Shown here piece after piece: positions 17,110-25,575 of a DNA stretch of 64,000 bases (positions within the stretch are counted from its first letter, which is position 1; every line of letters begins with the position of its first letter). The position numbers and the translations under genes were made by a program. The notes under the pieces were generated by a model that saw only the letters and a program-made list of their open reading frames with translations, made no database searches and was not told the origin of the DNA. The stretch comes from Pseudomonas sp. MM223. Lineage in GTDB: Bacteria; Pseudomonadota; Gammaproteobacteria; Pseudomonadales; Pseudomonadaceae. The stretch spans positions 1,941,501-2,005,500 of the forward strand of contig OX352322.1 in NCBI GenBank assembly GCA_947090765.1. The letters are read 5' to 3'.

Positions 17110-17550
17110 ATGGCTCACGAATCAGATGTGCGGCTCGCCCGGCAAGCCGACCTTGATGCGCTCTTTGATCTTGATGTGATTGCGCAGCGCGAAGAAAACC
17201 GGCGGGAGTTCATTGCCCATGCGGTAGCTTGCGGCCAGTGCTGGGTGGCGATGGATACTGACGATACTGCGTTGCTGGTGGGCTATGGCTTACTGGATAA
17301 CTCATTTTTCGGGCAGGATTTCATCCCGCTCATCGTGGTACGGGATTCTGCCCGTCGGCGTGGCGTAGGCGCAGCCCTTCTTCGTGGGCTGGAGTCCCAG
17401 GCCTTGGGGGCCAAGCTGTTCACCTCCACCAATGCGTCGAACTTGCCGATGCAGGCACTGCTTGAGAAGTGCGGTTTTATCGGCAGTGGTCAGGTTGAAA
17501 ACCTGGATGAAGGCGACCCAGAGCTTGTTTTTGTGAAGTTCAGATCCTGA
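17110..17550 (+). CDS. GNAT-family N-acetyltransferase
   Basis: The product has 146 residues. Motif A for acetyl-CoA is VVRDSARRRGVGAALLRGLE (about 77-96; R-x-x-G-x-G/A as RRGVGA), preceded by the beta4 strand DFIPLIVV and followed by LFTSTNASNLPMQALLEKCGF, the usual N-terminal-amine-pocket helix and C-terminal strand. The acceptor cannot be read from sequence. It follows the HEAT-repeat gene by 20 bases on the same strand. A GC-rich hairpin (17556-17574) closes the transcription unit. Confidence 0.88.
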   Translation: MAHESDVRLARQADLDALFDLDVIAQREENRREFIAHAVACGQCWVAMDTDDTALLVGYGLLDNSFFGQDFIPLIVVRDSARRRGVGAALLRGLESQALGAKLFTSTNASNLPMQALLEKCGFIGSGQVENLDEGDPELVFVKFRS

Positions 17551-17555
17551 TGTCT

Positions 17556-17574
17556 GCACCGGCAACGCCGGTGC
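17556..17574 (+). terminator. Hairpin after the GNAT gene
   Basis: Perfect 8-bp stem GCACCGGC/GCCGGTGC with an AAC loop, six bases after the stop. No T run follows; a REP half (17594-17620) comes next. Confidence 0.5.
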
Positions 17575-17589
17575 CATTCATCGCGCAGG

Positions 17590-17622
17590 ATTCTTCGCGG
17601 GCAAGCCCGCTCCTACAGGTGT
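17590..17622. repeat. Single REP element
   Basis: TTCGCGGGCAAGCCCGCTCC core followed by TACAGG, between the convergent GNAT and mtlD genes. Confidence 0.7.
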
Positions 17623-17629
17623 TAATGGG

Positions 17630-19774
17630 TTATGCACCTATGCAAAGGCTGTCCAGTCGAGTTGCCACATCCCATTGCGGGTACTGCCGGAAAGCCTCTG
17701 AAATGGCGGTGATCAGCTGCGCATCCCTGATCGGGTCCAGCCCCGGAAAACGCTTGCCGTTGCAATCAACGTCATGGGTAAGCACGGCCTCGACACTGGC
17801 GTCGCTTTCCCAATAAACCTGCCTGATGGCCTGGGCCTCCAGCGCCTTGTCGTCTTTGCAGTGCAGGGCATGGTGAATGGCCAGGGCCGCGCCAAACGCC
17901 AGCGCCGGGGTTTCAATACCATGCTTGCGTGCAAGGTCGATGCTGCTGAGGATGCGTTCGTTGCGCTGAAGCTTGCGCAACGGGTCGCGCCCCACCCGGG
18001 CACAGGGGTCTTTGAACGAGGTTTTACAGCGTTCCAGGAAGGTATCGGCAAAACGGCTGACCACCTCCGCCATCTGCGGGTACTCCGCCACCAGCGCGGG
18101 GCCGACTTCCTGGCGAATCAGGCGTTCGGCCAGTTCGCTCACACGTGCATCGCCCATACCCTGGCCTACCGAGTCATGGCCCAGCAGGCTGGCGTACCAG
18201 GCCACGATGGCATGCGGGCCGTTCCACAGGCGGTTCTTGATGACCTGAATCTGGTTGATGTCAGGCACCGTCTTTACCTGGCGCAGACGTTCTAGCAGGT
18301 CACTGCCATGCTCTACATACAGCGGCATGTCGGGTTCGCTGTTGAACAGGATCAGGTGCAGCTGGCTCATCGCGCTGCTGGGCTGGGCAAAGGGCCTGAA
18401 GCGCCCGATCAGTCGTTCGTATTCAGGCAGTGGCGTGGATGCCTTTTTGGCGACTGCCGGCTCGTCTTCCAGGCTGTTCTGGAACATCTGCGACTTGATG
18501 CGCAGTTGCCGCACCAGTGCGTCGTTGCTGAGCTTGGAGACGATGCGGCTGACGACTGTTTCGGCGAAATGGGTTTTCTCCAGCACTTGCTTGCCGATGG
18601 CTGGCGGGCACAGCAATGCCAGCTCCGCTTGCACATGGCGGCGTACGAACGCGGCGCCGCCCACCTTGTTCAGCACGATCAGCAACGTCGCTTCACGGCC
18701 GCGTCGTTCGAAACGTTGCAGCAGCCCTTTGGCTATCACTTTCGCCTGGTTGCGGATGGCCTGCTCGGGCAGGCTCAGGCCGATAATTTCGGCCGTGGTG
18801 TACATGCCGATGACTGCGTCGTCATCGTCCAGGTCGATCATGCGCACGTTGTCGATGGTCTGGTCGAACGATGTAGCCCCGTAGCGCACGCTGTAACGGC
18901 CGAAGGCATTGACGCTTTCGCGCAGCATGCGCGAGCGGGTCGCGGCGATGATTTCACAAGGCCGGGTGTAGCCATCCCAATGGGAAAAGACCTGCGTCAG
19001 GTAGCCACCCCCGATGGCGCCGAAACCATGAATGCCCACGCGGAACTGGTTCATGGAGGCAGGGAAGCTTTCGTTCAGTTCGGGCATGCCCAGGTCGGGA
19101 ACGCACTCGCTCAAGTCGGCCAGGAACTCGGTCATGCTGCGGTAGGCCTTGAGCGCGCCCGCCTTGATCTCTGGCGCGGGCGGCTTGATGTCTTCGATCA
19201 GGATCGCCTGGCCTTCGGCGCGGATGGCCGACAGCATGCCGTTCTCCGAATCTTCGACCATGAAGCATTGGGCAGGCTCGCAATTGAGCGCGCGGGCGGC
19301 TTTCAGGAAAATCTCGGGGTGGGGTTTGCCCTGGCTGACTTCATCGCCACAGACCGTGATGTCGAAGTACTTCAGCACGTTGGCGTTGATCAGGTATTCC
19401 TCGGCAATGGCACGGCGGCTGGACGTGGCCACCGCCATGGTCAAGCCCGACTTGCGCAGGCGCTCCAGTACCTCCAGCAGGCCGGCCTTGATCGGTACGC
19501 CGTGATTGCGCACGTACTCCAGTTCAAGTTCATCCGCACGTTTGCGGATCTCGGCGTATGGGAAGTCGTCACCGTTATGCGCCTTGGCAAGGGCTTCTGC
19601 CTTGGCCGCGCTCAGGCCCAGCGAGCCGATCAATGTGTGTTCGCTCAGCGCTTTGCCGAAGATTTCCAGAGAAGCTTGTTTCAGCGTCCTGAAGCGCAAG
19701 CGCTCGGTGTCGAAGAGGGTGCCATCCATATCGAAGATGGCGCTGAAAATTCGTTTACCGTGAAAGAAAAGCAT
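17630..19774 (-). CDS. mtlD: Bifunctional mannitol-1-phosphate phosphatase/5-dehydrogenase
   Basis: The product has 714 residues and two domains. Residues 1-220 form a HAD phosphatase: DMDGT (15-19), ATSSRR (about 115-121), GKPHPEIF (about 149) and VEDSENG (173-179). Residues of about 243-714 form a mannitol dehydrogenase: Rossmann motif GIHGFGAIGGGY (247-258), VRMIDLDDDDAV, and the C-terminal domain with KNRLWNGPHAIVAWYASLLG and the EYPQMAEVVSRF helix. This fusion is known from Acinetobacter and Pseudomonas, where it reduces fructose-6-phosphate to mannitol-1-phosphate and dephosphorylates it, making mannitol as a compatible solute under osmotic stress. It is monocistronic; no mannitol transporter or PTS is nearby, consistent with synthesis rather than catabolism. 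Confidence 0.9.
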   Translation of the reverse strand: MLFFHGKRIFSAIFDMDGTLFDTERLRFRTLKQASLEIFGKALSEHTLIGSLGLSAAKAEALAKAHNGDDFPYAEIRKRADELELEYVRNHGVPIKAGLLEVLERLRKSGLTMAVATSSRRAIAEEYLINANVLKYFDITVCGDEVSQGKPHPEIFLKAARALNCEPAQCFMVEDSENGMLSAIRAEGQAILIEDIKPPAPEIKAGALKAYRSMTEFLADLSECVPDLGMPELNESFPASMNQFRVGIHGFGAIGGGYLTQVFSHWDGYTRPCEIIAATRSRMLRESVNAFGRYSVRYGATSFDQTIDNVRMIDLDDDDAVIGMYTTAEIIGLSLPEQAIRNQAKVIAKGLLQRFERRGREATLLIVLNKVGGAAFVRRHVQAELALLCPPAIGKQVLEKTHFAETVVSRIVSKLSNDALVRQLRIKSQMFQNSLEDEPAVAKKASTPLPEYERLIGRFRPFAQPSSAMSQLHLILFNSEPDMPLYVEHGSDLLERLRQVKTVPDINQIQVIKNRLWNGPHAIVAWYASLLGHDSVGQGMGDARVSELAERLIRQEVGPALVAEYPQMAEVVSRFADTFLERCKTSFKDPCARVGRDPLRKLQRNERILSSIDLARKHGIETPALAFGAALAIHHALHCKDDKALEAQAIRQVYWESDASVEAVLTHDVDCNGKRFPGLDPIRDAQLITAISEAFRQYPQWDVATRLDSLCIGA

Positions 19775-20170
19775 GGGTTGTTGCCCCTTGTTGTTGCGTC
19801 ATACATCCCGCCTGCAACAGGCGAGTACGGTGTGTGAACTGATGCGGTGGCAGTCAGGTAGGGGGCACACGGTCGACAGGAGGGCGCTCAGGGGTGACGC
19901 AGAGATAGGGCGGGGCAGAGCGGGGGGTACACAGGAGGTTTGCAAGCTTCGAGGCTAGGCGGTTGGCTCGTTTGGCCTTGAGGTCACGCCCACTGGCTGC
20001 ATTCTTTTTTGCAGGCAGTGGGCGCAAATAGCGATGGATACGTGTGATTCCAAGCATAAGGTGCTTTGCTTCCTTTTCGTCATGGGTGATCCTTTTTCAG
20101 CCTTGCACGTATGCGCCGCGACATGCAAGGCTTGGCCTCCCGCTCGTATCCCGCAACAAGGTGAACCGCA
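19775..20170. other. Intergenic region without a supported gene
   Basis: About 395 bases between divergent mtlD and the DUF3144 gene, which should hold the mtlD promoter. A 67-residue minus-strand frame (19854-20057) lacks a well-placed ribosome site and has no recognisable similarity. I see no clear operator palindrome or repeat. Confidence 0.5.
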
Positions 20171-20467
20171 ATGACCCAAGCTACCGACCAGGCTTTTTAT
20201 GACCGTGCCGATGCGCACATCGAACTGGCAAACCAGCAGATTGAAAAGTTCGAGGACCTGGGCAAGGTAAGCGCCTCGCTGACCTTCGGTGCCGCGCGCT
20301 TCAGCGCCTGGATGAGCGCCCGCAGCTTCAAGAGCGGCGCCGAGCTTGGCACCGCGCGCGAGGAGATTCTGAAGTACTTCTGCGAGCAGTACCGGATGAT
20401 GCTCGAGGACAACCTCGACGAGCATATCGAACATTTTGACCAGTACATGCTGGGCAAGAACGACTGA
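20171..20467 (+). CDS. DUF3144 domain-containing protein
   Basis: The product has 98 residues: FYDRADAHIELANQQIEKFE, then KVSASLTFGAARFSAWMSAR and a C-terminal REEILKYFCEQYRMMLEDNL helix. This is the DUF3144 pattern of a small, all-helical cytoplasmic protein with an (F/Y)(Y/F)-x-R-A-(D/N) start. No function is established. The ATG is preceded by AACAAGGTGAACCGCA, giving an AAGGTG ribosome site. It is followed by a REP pair (20470-20535). Confidence 0.85.
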   Translation: MTQATDQAFYDRADAHIELANQQIEKFEDLGKVSASLTFGAARFSAWMSARSFKSGAELGTAREEILKYFCEQYRMMLEDNLDEHIEHFDQYMLGKND

Positions 20468-20469
20468 GG

Positions 20470-20535
20470 CTTCGTGGGCATGCCTGCTCCCACAGGGATA
20501 GCGTAGCCCTGCACTCAACGCGGAACCTGTGGGTG
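20470..20535. repeat. REP pair
   Basis: Inverted CTGCTCCCACAGGGATAGCG and CGCGGAACCTGTGGG cores, separated by about 20 bases, between the convergent DUF3144 and LysR genes. Confidence 0.65.
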
Positions 20536-20569
20536 GTCACAGATGAGGCAGCGGCAGTATTGGCCAGCC

Positions 20570-21463
20570 TCAGCGATTGGTCCATTTCTCCAGCAAGATC
20601 GAAACGAACTTCTCCGCCGCAGGCGACAACGATGCGCCGCGCCGGTACACCAACCCCAGCGTGCGGCTAACCTGCGGCTCGATCAGCGGCACGCTGACCA
20701 GCGTCGGGTGGTCGGCGTCGGGCATGGCCAGGCTGGGCATGGCGGACACACCCAGCCCGGCCTCGACCATGCCCAGCGAGGTGGACAGGTGTTGCACTTC
20801 GTAGAACCATTTGGGCCGCAGGTTGAGCCCGGACAACGCGTGGTCCAGCAGCATGCGGTTGCCGCTCAGGCGGCCGACGCCGATCAGGCGGTAGTCAGCC
20901 AGTTCCGTCCAGGTAACGGAGGCCCGGTTCGCCAGTGGGTGGTCGCGCCTGCAGGCCAGCACAAAGTGCTCTTGCACCAGTGTGACAAACTCGATGTCCG
21001 GGTGCTGGCCGCTCATCATGTTGATGCCGAAATCGGCCTCGCCGCGCAGCACGGCTTCGAGCCCGTCGTTGGCACTCAGGTCCAGCAGGCGAATGCGGAT
21101 TTTCGGGTACTGCTCGTTGTAATCGCGGATCACCGACGGCAGGAAGTAGAACGCTGCGGTGGGGATGCAGGCGAGGGTAACCTGGCCCGTCTGGCGCTCG
21201 GCCAGCTCGCGGATGCTGAGGATCGAGTCTTCAAAATCGTCCAGCAGGCGCCTGGCCTTGGGCAGGAAGTCGCGGCCCACGCTGGTCAGGCTGACCCGGC
21301 GGGTGGTGCGCTCCAATAGCGAGGTGCCCAGGCCTTCCTCCAGCTTCTTGATCCGCCGACTCAAGGCCGGCTGGGACAGGTGAAGCGCTTCGGCGGCCTC
21401 GTGGAAACTGCCCAGTTCGGCGATTTTCACGAAAGATCTGATGTCTTGCAGCTCATATTCCAT
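20570..21463 (-). CDS. LysR-type regulator of the PrpF/transport locus
   Basis: The product has 297 residues from MEYELQDIRSFVKIAELGSF. The winged helix-turn-helix is FHEAAEALHLSQPALSRRIK (about 18-37), and the effector domain begins TGQVTLACIPTAAFYFLPSV. It is transcribed away from the PrpF-type isomerase gene with 147 bases between them, the standard LysR arrangement. A dyad GCAATA-N10-TATTTGC (21508-21530) in the gap is a candidate binding site. The inducer is likely a tri- or dicarboxylate handled by the neighbouring proteins, which is inference from context only. Confidence 0.9.
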   Translation of the reverse strand: MEYELQDIRSFVKIAELGSFHEAAEALHLSQPALSRRIKKLEEGLGTSLLERTTRRVSLTSVGRDFLPKARRLLDDFEDSILSIRELAERQTGQVTLACIPTAAFYFLPSVIRDYNEQYPKIRIRLLDLSANDGLEAVLRGEADFGINMMSGQHPDIEFVTLVQEHFVLACRRDHPLANRASVTWTELADYRLIGVGRLSGNRMLLDHALSGLNLRPKWFYEVQHLSTSLGMVEAGLGVSAMPSLAMPDADHPTLVSVPLIEPQVSRTLGLVYRRGASLSPAAEKFVSILLEKWTNR

Positions 21464-21507
21464 AAGAAAACCCGCTACTGTCGCCGTGCTTGATTGATGT
21501 TTGAATC

Positions 21508-21530
21508 GCAATAATGGCTACGATATTTGC
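21508..21530. promoter_or_regulatory. Candidate LysR binding dyad
   Basis: GCAATA and TATTTGC arms flank a 10-base centre in the divergent LysR/PrpF intergenic region; the inner AATA/TATT arms are perfect and fit a T-N11-A-like site. Confidence 0.45.
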
Positions 21531-21610
21531 ATTGGATTGATTTATCCAGGCCTGTCACTCTTTTGCTCACAGCATCAATGATGTCCATTGATCAACAAGA
21601 GTGCAAAATC

Positions 21611-22690
21611 ATGCAACGAATTCCTTGCGTACTCATGCGCGGTGGTACCTCGAAAGGGCCGTTCTTCCACGCCTGGGACCTGCCTGCCCATGTGGTCGAG
21701 CGTGACGAGTTGCTGATCAACCTGATGGGCTCCGGCCATGAGCTGGAAATCGATGGCATCGGTGGCGGCAGCCCGCAAACCAGCAAGGTGGCGATCGTCA
21801 GCCCTTCGTTGCACCCTGAGGCTGATGTCGATTACCTGTTCGTTCAGGTGATGGTTGCCCAGCGCCGTGTCGACACCGCGCCCAATTGCGGCAACATGCT
21901 GTGCGCCGTGGGCCCGTTCGCCATCGAGCAAGGCCTGGTCAAAGGGCAGGATGGCAAGACCTTGGTCCGCATCCGTAACCTGAACACCGGTACCTTGGTC
22001 AATTCGCTGGTGGAAACCCCCGGCGGTATCGTGCGCTACGAAGGCCGCACGGCAATCGATGGCGTACCGGGCACTGCCGCCCCGGTGCACCTGACCTTTC
22101 TCGATGCCGTGGGCAGCAAGACCGGCAAGCTGTTCCCCACCGGCAAGGCCACGGATGTGATCGATGGCGTACCGGTAACCTGCATCGACATGGCCATGCC
22201 CATGATGGTCGTGCAGGCCAGTCAACTGGGGGTGACCGGATCGGAAACCCCTGCAGAACTCGATGCCAATGAAAAACTGCTTAAGCGCCTCGAAGCACTG
22301 CGCTTGAAAGCTGGCAAGGCCATGGGCCTTGGCGACGTCAGTGGCATGGTAATCCCCAAGCCGGTGCTGGTGTCTGCGCCACGCTACGACGGCACATTGC
22401 AGGTGCGTTACTTCATGCCGCACAACTGTCACCGTGCGTTGGCCATCACCGGGGCGGTAGGGCTGGCGACTGCCTGCGTCAGCCCCGGTACGGTAATCGG
22501 AGACCTGCTTGGCGAGGGTGCCCGGCAGTTGACCGACGTGCGCCTGGAGCACCCGAGCGGCGGCATCGATGTGGCGCTGTCGCGCAGTGGTGCCGACGGC
22601 AAGACAACCCAGGTTTCGGTGGTACGAACCGCTCGGCGGCTCTTCTCAGGCTTTGTCTACGCCCCTACCTTGCGCAGGCTGGCAGGGTAG
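21611..22690 (+). CDS. PrpF-family isomerase (aconitate/methylaconitate/oxalomesaconate type)
   Basis: The product has 359 residues from MQRIPCVLMRGGTSKGPFF. The RGGTSKG start is the PrpF hallmark. A catalytic lysine is expected in GGGSPQTSKVAIV, and the catalytic cysteine in APNCGNMLCAVG (about 102). A second half-site is MPHNCHRALAITGAVG. Family members isomerise the double bond of 2-methylaconitate (PrpF), trans-aconitate, or 4-oxalomesaconate (GalD). There is no prpBCD and no gallate dioxygenase nearby, whereas CitMHS, DctA-like and OprD genes follow, so an aconitate-type substrate is the best guess. An upstream in-frame ATG (21527) would overlap the operator and is less likely. Confidence 0.85.
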   Translation: MQRIPCVLMRGGTSKGPFFHAWDLPAHVVERDELLINLMGSGHELEIDGIGGGSPQTSKVAIVSPSLHPEADVDYLFVQVMVAQRRVDTAPNCGNMLCAVGPFAIEQGLVKGQDGKTLVRIRNLNTGTLVNSLVETPGGIVRYEGRTAIDGVPGTAAPVHLTFLDAVGSKTGKLFPTGKATDVIDGVPVTCIDMAMPMMVVQASQLGVTGSETPAELDANEKLLKRLEALRLKAGKAMGLGDVSGMVIPKPVLVSAPRYDGTLQVRYFMPHNCHRALAITGAVGLATACVSPGTVIGDLLGEGARQLTDVRLEHPSGGIDVALSRSGADGKTTQVSVVRTARRLFSGFVYAPTLRRLAG

Positions 22691-22763
22691 TCAAAGGCGG
22701 CACGCCGCCTGCTTCATACATGCACCAAGCGCATCCGCACAATTTCAACAATGGTGATGCCCC

Positions 22764-24080
22764 ATGAAACTCGCCAAATCGCTGTATTTCCAGATCCTTT
22801 GCGCCGTCCTGCTGGGCGTATTGGTCGGCCACTTCTGGGCGCAACAGGCCGTTGCGCTCAAGCCCTTGGGCGACGCCTTCATCAAGCTGATCAAGATGAT
22901 GATCGCCCCGGTGGTGTTCTGCACCATTGTCACCGGCATCGCCGGGATGACCGACAAGCGCTCGCTGGGGCGCCTGATGAGCAAGACGTTGCTGTTGTTC
23001 CTGGGCCTGACGGTGGTGAGCCTGGTGATTGGCCTGGCGGCGGTTTACCTGTTCAAACCGGGCGTGGGCATGAACATCGACCCCGCCACCCTCAGCACCG
23101 AAGGCCTCAGCCAGTACACCGCCTCGGCAGCCAAGCTGGGCGTGGTCGACTTCTTCATGCACATCATTCCCGATACCTTCATCGGTGCCTTCAACAAGGG
23201 TGAAGTGTTGCCGGTGCTGTTCATTGCCGTGCTCAGCGGCTTCGCCCTGTCGTCGATGGGGGACAAGGGCAAGCCAGTGCTGGATGTGCTGGAGTCAGCC
23301 TCGACCATGGTGTTCCGCATTTTTGGCTACCTGATGCGCTTTGCGCCGGTGGGTGCCTTTGGTGCGCTGGCTTTTACCGTCGGGCAGTACGGCATCACCT
23401 CGCTCGGTGCCCTGGCCAAGCTGGTGGGTACGCTGTACATCGCCTGTGCGTTCTTCGTACTGGTCGTACTGGGTGGCATCTGCCGTGCCCATGGTTTCAG
23501 CCTGTGGAAACTGCTGCGCTATTTCCGCGAAGAATTCCTGGTGGTGCTGGGTACTTCGTCCACCGAGCCGGTGCTGCCGCGCATGCTGGAAAAGCTCGAA
23601 AAGCTGGGCTGCAAGAAAGGTGTGGTAGGCCTGGTGTTGCCAACCGGTTACTCGTTCAACCTCGACGGCACAGCCATCTACCTGTCGCTGGCGGCCATCT
23701 TCATCGCCCAGGCCTGCAACATCGACATCACCCTGGGGCAGACGCTGACCATGCTGGCAATCATGCTGCTGTCGTCCAAGGGCGCCGCCGGGGTGACAGG
23801 CAGTGGTTTCGTCGCTTTGGCCTCGACCCTGACTGTGATTCACGACATCCCTCTGGCCGGCCTGGCGCTGCTGATCGGCGTCGACCGCTTCATGTCTGAA
23901 GCCCGCGCCCTGACCAGCCTTGCCAGCAATGCAGTGGCCACCGTGGTGATCTCGCTGTCCGAGAATGCCTGTGAGCGGGATACGCTGCTGCGCATACTCA
24001 ACGGTGAACAACCGGTACAGCCGGATTGCACTACACCCGGGCAGAACGCTTGGCCCGCCGAGCCGCACCGCCAGGGCTGA
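22764..24080 (+). CDS. DctA-like dicarboxylate/proton symporter
   Basis: The product has 438 residues and about eight membrane segments plus two re-entrant loops typical of the DAACS (glutamate/C4-dicarboxylate) family. Signature segments are LIKMMIAPVVFCTIVTGIAG near the N-terminus, GTSSTEPVLPRMLEKLEKLG (serine-rich hairpin 1, about 260), PTGYSFNLDGTAIYLSLAA (TM7) and SSKGAAGVTGSGFVALASTL (hairpin 2). It lies 73 bases after the PrpF-type gene on the same strand. DctA proteins import succinate, fumarate and malate; in this setting a tricarboxylate-related acid or its breakdown product is possible. It is a separate gene from the second DctA-like carrier at 34120. Confidence 0.88.
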   Translation: MKLAKSLYFQILCAVLLGVLVGHFWAQQAVALKPLGDAFIKLIKMMIAPVVFCTIVTGIAGMTDKRSLGRLMSKTLLLFLGLTVVSLVIGLAAVYLFKPGVGMNIDPATLSTEGLSQYTASAAKLGVVDFFMHIIPDTFIGAFNKGEVLPVLFIAVLSGFALSSMGDKGKPVLDVLESASTMVFRIFGYLMRFAPVGAFGALAFTVGQYGITSLGALAKLVGTLYIACAFFVLVVLGGICRAHGFSLWKLLRYFREEFLVVLGTSSTEPVLPRMLEKLEKLGCKKGVVGLVLPTGYSFNLDGTAIYLSLAAIFIAQACNIDITLGQTLTMLAIMLLSSKGAAGVTGSGFVALASTLTVIHDIPLAGLALLIGVDRFMSEARALTSLASNAVATVVISLSENACERDTLLRILNGEQPVQPDCTTPGQNAWPAEPHRQG

Positions 24081-24203
24081 ACGCCCTTCGTACTACTGAA
24101 CATTGACTTAGAATTCCACTCAGCGTCGCAGCGATGCCGAGTGGGGTTGGAGGCTGCCTGCCCGGCGGGCGGCCACGCACAATAAAAACAAGAGAGAAAG
24201 ACC

Positions 24204-25508
24204 ATGCTCGCACTCCTGGGCCTGATCATGGTGGTGACCTTCACCTACCTGATCATGAGCAAGCGCCTGTCGCCTATCGTTGCGCTGACCGTTGTCCCGA
24301 TCGTGTTCGCCGTCATCGGCGGCTTTGCCCCCGAATTGGGCAAGATGATGCTCGACGGCCTGAAAATGGTTGCGCCATCGGCAGCGCTGCTGCTGTTTGC
24401 CATCCTGTTCTTTGGCCTGATGATCGATGCCGGCCTGTTCGACCCGCTGATCCGCAAGATCCTCAAGCGGGTAAATGGCGACCCGGTCAAGATCGCCATC
24501 GGTACTGCACTGCTGTCACTTCTGGTGGCACTGGACGGCGACGGCACGACCACCTACATGATCACCTGTGCCGCCATGCTGCCGCTCTACAAGCGTATTG
24601 GCATGAACCCGATGATTCTGGCCACGGTGTCGATGTTGTCGCTAAGCATCATGAGCGGCCTGAGCCCGTGGGGCGGGCCGGCCACGCGGGCCATTGCCGC
24701 GCTTGGGCTGGACGCCAGCGAGTACTTCATCCCGATGCTGCCGACCATGATTGGCGGTGCGGCCTGGGTGGTGTTCACGGCCTTCCTGCTGGGGCGCACC
24801 GAACGCCGCCGCATCGGCAACATCGCTCTGGAGTCCGGTGGCGGCAACTGCTACATCAAGGAAATCCTCGGCGACAATCCGTACAAGCGCCCGCGCCTGG
24901 CCTATGTGAACCTGTTGCTGGTCATCGCCGTCATGACTGCGCTGGTAATGGGGCTGATGCATGCCGCCATCCTGTTCATGATCGGCTTCGTCGCCGCGCT
25001 GATGATCAACTACCCACAGCTGGAACTGCAGAAGGCGCGCATTCTGGCGCACTCGGGTAACGCCATGACGGTGGTGCTGCTGGTGTTCGCCGCGGGTATC
25101 TTTGCCGGGATCTTCTCGGGTACCAAGATGGTCGACGCCCTGGCGCAAACCCTGGTGGACTGGATTCCCGAAGAATGGAGCCACTGGTTCCCGTTGGTGG
25201 TGGCGCTGACCAGCATGCCACTGACCTTCGTGCTGTCCAACGACGCCTATTACTTTGGCGTGGTGCCGATCCTGGCCAACGCCGCAGCGGCTTACGGCAT
25301 CGACCCGCTGGAAATTGCCCGCGCTTCGGTCCTCGGCCAGCCGGTGCACCTGATGAGCCCGCTGGTGGCGTCGACGTTGCTGCTGGTCGGCATGGTCGAC
25401 CGCGACATCGGTGACTTCCAGAAGGCGACCTTCAAGTGGGCCGTGCTCACCTCGCTGGTTATCACTGCACTGGCTTTGCTCACAGGGGCCTTGTCCTTCT
25501 TCGTCTGA
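24204..25508 (+). CDS. CitMHS-family citrate-type carrier
   Basis: The product has 434 residues and about 11-12 hydrophobic helices. It starts MLALLGLIMVVTFTYLIMSK, with an AAGAGAGAAAGA ribosome region. The segments LVALDGDGTTTYMITCAAMLPL and SGLSPWGGPATRAIAALG match CitMHS carriers, which take up metal-bound or free citrate with protons; related members transport aconitate or tricarballylate. Position between a PrpF isomerase and an OprD porin supports tricarboxylate import across the inner membrane. The 123-base gap to the upstream dctA-like gene leaves room for an internal promoter. Confidence 0.88.
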   Translation: MLALLGLIMVVTFTYLIMSKRLSPIVALTVVPIVFAVIGGFAPELGKMMLDGLKMVAPSAALLLFAILFFGLMIDAGLFDPLIRKILKRVNGDPVKIAIGTALLSLLVALDGDGTTTYMITCAAMLPLYKRIGMNPMILATVSMLSLSIMSGLSPWGGPATRAIAALGLDASEYFIPMLPTMIGGAAWVVFTAFLLGRTERRRIGNIALESGGGNCYIKEILGDNPYKRPRLAYVNLLLVIAVMTALVMGLMHAAILFMIGFVAALMINYPQLELQKARILAHSGNAMTVVLLVFAAGIFAGIFSGTKMVDALAQTLVDWIPEEWSHWFPLVVALTSMPLTFVLSNDAYYFGVVPILANAAAAYGIDPLEIARASVLGQPVHLMSPLVASTLLLVGMVDRDIGDFQKATFKWAVLTSLVITALALLTGALSFFV

Positions 25509-25575
25509 GCGTTACGGGCGCTGCCCGGCGCCCGGCACCTTGTGCATCCTGAAAACAACAACAAGAGTACCGATC

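Noticed and set aside
18308..19837. Long plus-strand frame opposite mtlD
   Set aside because: Shadow of the mtlD reading frame; the HAD and Rossmann motifs are on the minus strand.
19854..20057. 67-residue basic frame on the minus strand
   Set aside because: No well-placed ribosome site, no recognisable family, lies in a GC-rich intergenic region where random frames are common.
20570..22690. Gallate (gal) or propionate (prp) operon
   Set aside because: The PrpF-type protein would fit either, but no gallate dioxygenase, hydratase or aldolase and no prpB, prpC or acnD gene is present.
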